The translations under genes and the position numbers were made by a program. This document shows, piece after piece, positions 44,568 through 50,447 of a stretch of 50,447 nucleotides of DNA. Below the pieces are notes generated by a model. It was not told where the DNA came from. It searched no databases and saw nothing but the letters and a program-made list of their open reading frames with translations. The first letter of the stretch is position 1. Each line of letters begins with the position of its first letter. Source of the DNA: Chitinophaga pinensis (GTDB lineage Bacteria; Bacteroidota; Bacteroidia; Chitinophagales; Chitinophagaceae); contig CAMCAY010000013.1 in assembly GCA_945872815.1 (NCBI GenBank), positions 1 through 50,447 on the forward strand, written 5' to 3'.

Positions 44568-45542
44568 ATGCCAAAATTTATGAACACAAAGCAAATCTTA
44601 CTTGATAAAATCGCAGAAAAAGGCGGATGGGTAAATACGCATGCGCATTTTGACAGAGCCTACACTATTGATGAAGTAACGTTTAAGCAGGTATATGCTC
44701 CTTTAAAAGAAAAATGGGGGATAGTTGATAACGTAAAAAGAACATCCAGTGTAGATCAGATTTTTGAAAGAATGTCAAGAGCAACTGAATTGATGATTCA
44801 GCAAGGAGTTCAGGCGATTGGAACTTTTATTGATGTGGATGAAGCCATTGAAGACAAGTCTATCAAAGCTGCTCAAAAATTAAAAGATGCTTATGGTCAA
44901 AAAGTTCAGTTGAAATTTATGAATCAAACATTAAAAGGGGTATTGGACAAAGATGCAAAATACTGGTTTGATATGGGAGTTGAATTTGTGGATATTATTG
45001 GAGGATTACCTGCAAAGGATGCAGGGAGGGAATCAGCGCATCTGGACGTATTATTATCCACTGCTAAAAAGTATAATAAAATGGTTCATGTGCATGTAGA
45101 TCAGTTTAATACTGATGATGAAAACGAAACGGAACTTTTGGCAAAGAAAACGATAGAACATTCTATGGAAGGAAAAGTGGCTGCTATACATTCCATATCT
45201 GTGGGAGCACATTCTCAGCCAAAAAGAAAAGAAATTTATGAATGGATTAAAAAAGCGGAGATGATGGTAATATCATGTCCGATTGCTTGGATAGATCATC
45301 CCAGAACAGAAAAGCTTGCTCCGAGTCATAATGCCATTACACCAATAGATGAAATGTTGCCCTATGGAATAAAAGTAGCAATAGGTACAGACAATATTGC
45401 GGATGTGTATAAGCCCTTTGGCGACGGAGATATGTGGACAGAATTAAAATTGGTGTTGGAAGCTTGTAAATTGTATGACATTGACGCATTGGCTGAAATT
45501 GCCACCAGCAATGGTTTGGATGTGTTAGGCATCAGTCATTAA
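44568..45542 (+). CDS. Amidohydrolase, cytosine-deaminase-like
   Basis: 324 aa. A metal-dependent amidohydrolase: His25-x-His27 (VNTHAHFDRAYT), then HVHVDQFN (metal His/substrate region), AAIHSISVGAH and the catalytic aspartate in IGTDNIADVYKPFGDGDM. These match the CodA/AtzC-like branch of the superfamily, though the protein is about 100 residues shorter than E. coli CodA because it lacks the usual N- and C-terminal beta-sandwich parts. The substrate may be a cyclic amidine or N-substituted amide; not certain. The ATG at 44568 lies in the terminator T-run, so the ATG at 44580 (MNTKQILL) may be the true start. argH follows. Confidence 0.78.
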   Translation: MPKFMNTKQILLDKIAEKGGWVNTHAHFDRAYTIDEVTFKQVYAPLKEKWGIVDNVKRTSSVDQIFERMSRATELMIQQGVQAIGTFIDVDEAIEDKSIKAAQKLKDAYGQKVQLKFMNQTLKGVLDKDAKYWFDMGVEFVDIIGGLPAKDAGRESAHLDVLLSTAKKYNKMVHVHVDQFNTDDENETELLAKKTIEHSMEGKVAAIHSISVGAHSQPKRKEIYEWIKKAEMMVISCPIAWIDHPRTEKLAPSHNAITPIDEMLPYGIKVAIGTDNIADVYKPFGDGDMWTELKLVLEACKLYDIDALAEIATSNGLDVLGISH

Positions 45543-45556
45543 TTCAATGAATTTCA

Positions 45557-45582
45557 ACCGAAACAATTGTTTCGGTTTTTTT
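45557..45582 (+). terminator. Terminator/attenuator between the amidohydrolase and argH
   Basis: Arms ACCGAAACAA and TTGTTTCGGT form a perfect 10-bp stem, followed by a T-run. It ends 23 nt before the argH ATG. Confidence 0.72.
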
Positions 45583-45605
45583 ATAATTTTTTAAAAAACA
45601 ATAAA

Positions 45606-46961
45606 ATGAAACTCTGGCAAAAAGGTTTTGAAGTTAGCAAGCAAATTGAAACATTCACTGTAGGAAAAGACCGTGAAATGGATTTGATGCTGGCATCGCA
45701 TGATGTAATAGGCAGTTTGGCACATGCTAAAATGTTACACTCCATTGATTTGCTTACTAATGATGAATTGGAAAAGATTATAGCCGGATTAATCGATATT
45801 CTAAATGAAATCAACAATGGTGAATTTGTTATCGAAGATAATATAGAAGATGTGCACAGTCAGGTAGAGTTGTTACTCACTAAAAGGTTGGGTGAAGCAG
45901 GAAAAAAAGTCCACAGTGGCAGATCAAGAAACGACCAGGTTTTATTGGATTTAAAGTTGTTTATCAGAGAAGAAATAAGAAGTACGGTTCATAATACCAA
46001 GAACCTATTCGATACATTGATTCATTTGAGTAATACGCATAAAGACATATTGATGCCAGGGTATACGCATTATCAAATAGCCATGCCATCTTCATTTGGA
46101 TTATGGTTTGGTGCTTACGCAGAAAGTCTGATAGACGATATTGTATCCTTGCAGGCTGCATATAAAATTGTAAATAAAAATCCTTTAGGTTCAGCAGCAG
46201 GCTATGGGTCAAGCTTTCCATTGAACAGAACCATGACAACATCTTTGCTTGGATTTGATGTAATGAACTACAATGTGGTATATGCGCAAATGGGCAGAGG
46301 TAAAACAGAAAGAATTGTTGCGCAGGCTTTGGCAAATATTGGAGCAACAATTGGAAAAATGAGTCAGGATATTTGTTTGTTTATCAATCAAAATTTCGGC
46401 TTTATCAGTTTCCCGGATGAGCTTACAACTGGAAGTAGCATCATGCCACATAAAAAGAATCCTGATGTCTTTGAGCTGATAAGAGCAAAGTCAAATAAAC
46501 TGATGGTATTGCCCAATGAGATTGCAATGATCACCTCAAATTTAAGCAGTGGATATCACAGAGACATGCAATTGATAAAAGAAAGTTTCATGCCTGCCTT
46601 CAAAGAGTTGAATGATTGTCTGCAAATTGCAGATTGTGCTATCTCGCAGATAAAAGTAAAAGACAATATTTTGGCTGACAGTAAATACAAGTATTTGTTT
46701 AGTGTGGAAGCTGTGAATCAATTGGTATTAGAGGGTATGAGTTTCAGAGAGGCCTATCAAAAAGTAGGAGGTGATATTCAGAACAATGTTTTTGAACCAT
46801 CATCAATGAAGGTAAACTACACACACGAGGGCAGTATTGGGAATTTGTGCAATGAACAAATTGTTGCAGAAATGAATCGCGTGATTACAAATTTCAATTT
46901 TGAAAAAGTAGAAAAGTCGATTCAAGCGTTAATGAATCAAAAAGAAGTTGTTTTACAATAA
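45606..46961 (+). CDS. argH: Argininosuccinate lyase
   Basis: 451 aa from the ATG at 45606; the longer frame starts in the terminator region. It splits argininosuccinate into arginine and fumarate. Family motifs: DVHSQVELLLTKRLGEAGKKVHSGRSRNDQV and the mobile catalytic loop GSSIMPHKKNPD (276-287) with the catalytic Ser. No other arg genes are nearby. The strong palindrome at 46987-47020 lies just after the gene and may act as its terminator. Confidence 0.95.
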   Translation: MKLWQKGFEVSKQIETFTVGKDREMDLMLASHDVIGSLAHAKMLHSIDLLTNDELEKIIAGLIDILNEINNGEFVIEDNIEDVHSQVELLLTKRLGEAGKKVHSGRSRNDQVLLDLKLFIREEIRSTVHNTKNLFDTLIHLSNTHKDILMPGYTHYQIAMPSSFGLWFGAYAESLIDDIVSLQAAYKIVNKNPLGSAAGYGSSFPLNRTMTTSLLGFDVMNYNVVYAQMGRGKTERIVAQALANIGATIGKMSQDICLFINQNFGFISFPDELTTGSSIMPHKKNPDVFELIRAKSNKLMVLPNEIAMITSNLSSGYHRDMQLIKESFMPAFKELNDCLQIADCAISQIKVKDNILADSKYKYLFSVEAVNQLVLEGMSFREAYQKVGGDIQNNVFEPSSMKVNYTHEGSIGNLCNEQIVAEMNRVITNFNFEKVEKSIQALMNQKEVVLQ

Positions 46962-46986
46962 ATATTAGCGTAAAGATTTAATTCCA

Positions 46987-47020
46987 AAAATAGCCCACGG
47001 TTTAAACCGTGGGCTATTTT
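46987..47020. repeat. 34-bp perfect palindrome (CCCACGGTTT family)
   Basis: A perfect 17-nt inverted repeat with the core CCCACGGTTTAAACCGTGGG and flanking TAG/CTA, ending in TTTT. It shares its arms with the hairpin at 16807-16826. The position after argH is compatible with termination, but the shared sequence suggests a dispersed REP-like element. Confidence 0.75.
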
Positions 47021-47136
47021 ATAACCAACAAATGATCATTATCATTTAGCTTATTGTTTTCCGCAATAATATTTTTAGTTGATGTTAATTTATTTTAAAA
47101 GTTGAATATTGAAATTCAGCTATTAATAGAAAATAT

Positions 47137-48663
47137 ATGTCAAAGATTGAACCTATTTCTTCGGACCAAGCGGTTGTCTCATCATCTGAAAAAAAATTTA
47201 AACTAGAAAAATCTCAAACAGGCATCAGAGGGCTAGATGAGATAACATTTGGAGGAATACCCAAAAATCGACCTACAATATTGGTAGGAGGAACAGGAAC
47301 TGGGAAAACATTTATGTCGATGGAATACATTATTAAGGGGGCTGTGCAATTCAATGAACCTGGTGTATTCATGACATTTGAAGAAAAAACAGATGAATTA
47401 TTAATGAACGCATCATCCTTGGGATACGACTTATATTCTTTAGTGAAAGAAAATAAAATCCTGCTAGAGCATTTGAATATAAACAACAACGAATTGTATG
47501 AAATTGGAAAATACAATATTGAAGGACTCTTTGTAATGTTGGATTTGGCAATAAATAAAATAAAGGCAAAACGAATAGTGCTTGATTCATTTGATACGCT
47601 TTTTTCAAATTTTGATACAAGAATTTTAAGATCAGAATTTAAAAGATTATTCTTCTGGCTCAAGGATAAAAAAGTTACAGCAATCATTACTGCAGAATTA
47701 GGAGATACGTATTTAACCAGACTTGGCCTAGAAGAAAACGTAGCAGATTGTGTGATAGAGTTAAACAATAGAATAGTCAATCAAATAGGAACCCGTAGAA
47801 TTAAAATTGTAAAATATAGGGGTTCTATCAATGCGAATAATGAGTATCCATTTGTAATTGATGAAAAGGGGATGACTATTTTTCCACTTGTCAATCAAGA
47901 AAAAGATGAATTAGCCAGTACAGAAAGAATCCCATCAGGTATTAACTCCTTAGATGAGATGCTTGAAAATAAAGGCTTTTATTTAGGTAGCAGTATTTTA
48001 GTTTCAGGTACTGCGGGAACCGGAAAAACAAGTATTACTGCATCATTTGCGAGAAGCGTTTGCAGTAATAATAGAGTCTGTCTTTTTTGTGCATTTGAAG
48101 AAAAGCCCAATCAAATTCTTAGAAATATGAAATCGTTGGGGATTTTATTAACCCCATTTATTGAATCAAAACACCTTCATTTTTACTATGCCAGACCAAA
48201 TTTGCAAAACTTGGAATTGCATTTTATGGCAATAAAACAATCGATAGAAAAGCTTAATCCTTCGTGTATCATTTTAGACCCAATCACCAATTTAATGACC
48301 GATGGTCCAAATAGTGATGTAAGAAGCATGTTGACAAGATTTATAGATTTTTTAAAAACCAAGCAAATAACGGTGATGTTTACTGCTGCCATTACAGTAG
48401 GATCAATTTCGCAAAACCCTTCTGATGAAGGAATTTCATCCATGGTAGATACATGGATTATGGTGCAGGACATAGAATTGAATGGTGAAAGAAATAAAAC
48501 ACTTTTTGTAATGAAATCGAGAGGTATGAATCATTCCAAAAAAGAAAAAGAAATAGTCATGTCATCGCAAGGCGTGGAATTATTGTCAATCAGCAGAAAT
48601 AAGGGTGGTTTCCCAATAATTGGTAACAAAAGAATCGAAACAGCTTCCACCAATCATCATTAA
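47137..48663 (+). CDS. kaiC: KaiC-family ATPase (two RecA-like domains)
   Basis: 508 aa. Domain CI: Walker A GGTGTGKT (51-58), paired catalytic glutamates TFEE (Glu82-Glu83). Domain CII: Walker A GTAGTGKT (291-298), AFEE (Glu321-Glu322). By alignment with cyanobacterial KaiC, the autophosphorylation pair Ser431-Thr432 corresponds to Ser434-Ser435 here (GISSMVDTWIMV), and the Thr426 position to Ser429, so phosphorylation remains possible. It is paired with kaiB 29 bp downstream; no kaiA is in view. In non-cyanobacteria KaiBC are linked to stress or time-keeping of the hourglass type; the role here is unknown. Confidence 0.94.
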   Translation: MSKIEPISSDQAVVSSSEKKFKLEKSQTGIRGLDEITFGGIPKNRPTILVGGTGTGKTFMSMEYIIKGAVQFNEPGVFMTFEEKTDELLMNASSLGYDLYSLVKENKILLEHLNINNNELYEIGKYNIEGLFVMLDLAINKIKAKRIVLDSFDTLFSNFDTRILRSEFKRLFFWLKDKKVTAIITAELGDTYLTRLGLEENVADCVIELNNRIVNQIGTRRIKIVKYRGSINANNEYPFVIDEKGMTIFPLVNQEKDELASTERIPSGINSLDEMLENKGFYLGSSILVSGTAGTGKTSITASFARSVCSNNRVCLFCAFEEKPNQILRNMKSLGILLTPFIESKHLHFYYARPNLQNLELHFMAIKQSIEKLNPSCIILDPITNLMTDGPNSDVRSMLTRFIDFLKTKQITVMFTAAITVGSISQNPSDEGISSMVDTWIMVQDIELNGERNKTLFVMKSRGMNHSKKEKEIVMSSQGVELLSISRNKGGFPIIGNKRIETASTNHH

Positions 48664-48692
48664 GTAATTTTTCATAAAACATTCTTCAATAA

Positions 48693-48995
48693 GTGCATAC
48701 AATAAATAATAGCGAAAATGATGTAAATGCTTATGAGTATATATTAGAATTGTATGTTACCAAAAATTCTTCCAGTTCAATAAGGGCCATAAAAAATATA
48801 CAATTAATTAAAGAACAATATCTAAAAGAAAAAACTAAAATAGAGGTAATTGATATTTACGAAAATTCTGAAAAATTATTCGAAAATGGTATTGTGTCTA
48901 TTCCTACTTTAATCAGGAAAAAACCACTTCCCGAAATCAGAATTATCGGTGATTTGTCAAATGAACAAGAAGTGATTAAATTATTAATTATTTAG
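48693..48995 (+). CDS. kaiB: KaiB-family protein
   Basis: 100 aa, starting at a GTG (48693). After a ~12-residue polar N-terminus, the KaiB fold follows: YEYILELYVTKNSSSSIRAI, then IEVIDIYENSEKLFENGIVSIPTLIRKKPLPEIRIIGDLS-type motifs (the IPTL and P-x-P...IGDLS elements are the best evidence). The thioredoxin-like state of KaiB binds the CI ring of KaiC. It lies between kaiC and the membrane-anchored unknown gene. Confidence 0.9.
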   Translation: MHTINNSENDVNAYEYILELYVTKNSSSSIRAIKNIQLIKEQYLKEKTKIEVIDIYENSEKLFENGIVSIPTLIRKKPLPEIRIIGDLSNEQEVIKLLII

Positions 48996-49006
48996 AATAA
49001 CCAATT

Positions 49007-49465
49007 ATGGAAAGAAACTACGATGTGGAATTGGATTATATTTTAGAAGAGCTTATCAAAGAGTATGAAAACATGTACAAAGGGGTTAATTTTTATTCGG
49101 AAGATAGAATAGCTACAACAAAAGATAAGATAACAGAGAAAGTAATGGCCAAATTTAATTTAAAAGAATGGGAGATAAATATTCTATTCTATAAGCTATT
49201 GATAGATGAGTATTTAAAAAGTGTAGACCCTTTGACCATTTCATTGGAGGGACTTGTGTTTCGGAATAATGGAGGTTATGTACAGAAAATGAAGAGCAGT
49301 TTGTTTGAGGCAAAAAGATTGGAAACGATTCAAAATGATTTTAAAAAATACTCTTTCGGTTTAATGATCTTTACTGCTGTAGTAGCATTGGGAACATTGA
49401 TTTCAGCTTGGTTTTTTGCAATTGAGATTTATAAATATTATTTTTCAAACGATTTGGTTAAATAG
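49007..49465 (+). CDS. Membrane-anchored protein of unknown function, Kai operon
   Basis: 152 aa, not recognised. Residues 1-~115 are helical and charged, with a possible winged-helix-like segment (LKEWEINILFYKLLIDEYL, then ISLEGLVFRNNGGYVQK). A single membrane helix lies near the C-terminus (~122-143, FGLMIFTAVVALGTLISAWFF), so the bulk should face the cytoplasm. It follows kaiB after 11 bp and is probably co-transcribed with kaiBC. This suggests an input, output or tethering partner for the Kai proteins, by context alone. Confidence 0.7.
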   Translation: MERNYDVELDYILEELIKEYENMYKGVNFYSEDRIATTKDKITEKVMAKFNLKEWEINILFYKLLIDEYLKSVDPLTISLEGLVFRNNGGYVQKMKSSLFEAKRLETIQNDFKKYSFGLMIFTAVVALGTLISAWFFAIEIYKYYFSNDLVK

Positions 49466-49595
49466 CCCTCAATATTTATACGGACATATATCTTCTATTT
49501 CTAAAAATGTGTTATGTTTGAGCTGAACAGGCTAGATGTATTTCGTAGATAAGAGAGTTGCTGTCATTATAAATAAAAATAGCTAAAAACTAAAA

Positions 49596-50180
49596 ATGAA
49601 AATAGTAATAATCGTACTTGTATTAATCCTAATAGCGTTTACATTTATCCAACTTTATTTTATACATGCACAGAGAAATATTGAAAGATACCCTTATGTC
49701 GTTAAAAAAAAATACAAGCGATTTGAAATAAGAAATTATGGCCCTACTTTATTTACTTCTGTCAAACTTTCCACAAAAGGATATAAAAATTCTTCAAGTA
49801 AAGGGTTTTCTATTCTAGCAGGATATATTTTTGGAAATAACGAAAGGAATGAAAAAATAGCTATGACTTCCCCAGTATCGATGTCATTAGAGGATTCCAT
49901 GACAATGATGTTTATGGTTCCTAAGAAATTAAATAAGGACATGCTTCCTAGGCCCAATCAATCAGGTATAGAATTTAAGGAAGAGCCTGCAAAAACCGTT
50001 GCTGCGATAAGTTTTAGCGGTTGGGCCAATGATACTAAAATTGAAAAGTATAAACAGGATTTAAAAGCTGCTTTAGATGTGGAGGGTATAAAATATACTA
50101 ATCGATTTTGTTTTTTGGGCTATAATGCACCATATGAATTTTTTAATCGGAAAAATGAAATTATTGTTGAATTGCAATAA
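49596..50180 (+). CDS. SOUL family heme-binding-like protein
   Basis: 194 aa. One N-terminal membrane helix or signal (~3-20), then the SOUL domain: YPYVVKKKYKRFEIRNYGP, a glycine-bearing KGFSILAGYIFGNN, the conserved KIAMTSPVSMS, MMFMVPKKL, and a FCFLGYNAPYEFFNRKNEI ending. SOUL proteins in animals bind heme; bacterial members are uncharacterised and their heme binding is not established. A 130-bp gap separates it from the preceding gene, so it is likely a separate transcript. Confidence 0.88.
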   Translation: MKIVIIVLVLILIAFTFIQLYFIHAQRNIERYPYVVKKKYKRFEIRNYGPTLFTSVKLSTKGYKNSSSKGFSILAGYIFGNNERNEKIAMTSPVSMSLEDSMTMMFMVPKKLNKDMLPRPNQSGIEFKEEPAKTVAAISFSGWANDTKIEKYKQDLKAALDVEGIKYTNRFCFLGYNAPYEFFNRKNEIIVELQ

Positions 50181-50330
50181 ATACTCAATACACAAAACAA
50201 ACAAGCCAAGAAAATAATTAAACTAATTTATAAAAGAAGACAACCGCAAAAATCGTATAGACAATAAGGGAGCTGAAGGGCTAATTTCGTGTATAAAAAT
50301 GGGACTATCTTATGAAGTGTGTAAGTTATT

Positions 50331-50364
50331 AATTGTTGGGGTTTAAACCCCAACAATTTTTTTA
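50331..50364 (+). terminator. GGGGTTTAAACCCC palindrome with T-run before the IS256 transposase
   Basis: A perfect 28-bp palindrome (14-nt arms starting AATTGTTGGGG) followed by seven T. It lies 22 bp upstream of the transposase ATG and would block transcription entering from outside the element. Confidence 0.7.
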
Positions 50365-50385
50365 ACTTTAAACCAAACACACGTT

Positions 50386-50447
50386 ATGAAAAAGGAAGAC
50401 CTACTATCAGACGAATTTTTAAAGCAGTTCAAGACAGGCGATGAGCT
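50386..50447 (+). CDS. IS256-family (mutator) transposase, 5' end only
   Basis: Only the first ~20 codons are inside the window: MKKEDLLSDEFLKQFKTGDE. This N-terminus is characteristic of Bacteroidota IS256-family transposases, which continue with an EL-x-x-L-x-x-LQKRG segment. The left inverted repeat of the element is expected between about 50280 and 50330, but cannot be fixed without the right end. Confidence 0.7.
   Translation, partial: MKKEDLLSDEFLKQFKTGDE

Overview
The window reads as a chromosomal segment of a Bacteroidota bacterium, most likely from the Chitinophagaceae/Chitinophagales side. The reasons are: an AT-rich genome; promoter elements of the Bacteroidota type (TAnnTTTG) and little use of Shine-Dalgarno sites; a TonB/ExbB/ExbD/ExbD cluster; a SusC-like TonB-dependent receptor followed by a lipoprotein; a glycine-rich RRM protein; and a 14-gene nuo operon with a short NuoG.

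Layout. 1-655: 3' end of a 23S rRNA gene, a 5S rRNA gene and a terminator. 657-4335: a gene-free stretch, then minus-strand genes for a secreted protein of unknown function, an RRM protein, the rpsF-rpsR-rplI operon and rpsT. 4510-9270: odhA (2-oxoglutarate dehydrogenase E1), ffh and rpsP. 9288-23267: the complete respiratory complex I operon nuoA-N behind a clear promoter, with a four-helix-bundle (23S-IVP-like) gene wedged between nuoF and nuoG. 23346-27823: a MacB/FtsX-type permease and an exbB-exbD-exbD-tonB energy-transduction cluster. 27961-29334: mnmE.

29378-33636 is the accessory region. Directly after mnmE come a zinc-ribbon/HTH excisionase-like gene and a tyrosine integrase. The integrase is cut inside its HxxR motif by a complete IS21-family element (istA/istB, 30946-33636). 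The other side of the same IS is joined to the middle of purL, which keeps only its N-terminal half. No target-site duplication is visible. The junction therefore looks like a rearrangement between two IS copies, not a simple insertion.

33637-39944 is a minus-strand nucleotide/amino-acid block: truncated purL, an asparaginyl-tRNA-synthetase-like asparagine synthetase candidate, a fused OPRT-OMPDC (UMP synthase of eukaryotic type), class 1A pyrD, and folD. 40102-46961 is plus strand: TonB-dependent receptor plus lipoprotein, a possible leader-peptide attenuator, a cytosine-deaminase-like amidohydrolase, and argH. 47137-50180: a two-domain KaiC, KaiB, a membrane-anchored unknown protein and a SOUL-family protein. 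The right edge holds the first codons of an IS256-family transposase.

The strongest points for follow-up are the int::IS21::purL chimera, the four-helix-bundle gene framed by complementary AT-rich arms inside the nuo operon (with empty versions of similar arms in other nuo spacers), the KaiC/KaiB pair with phosphorylatable residues but no KaiA in view, the Phe-rich leader ORF/terminator ahead of the amidohydrolase, and a palindrome family shared by distant intergenic regions.
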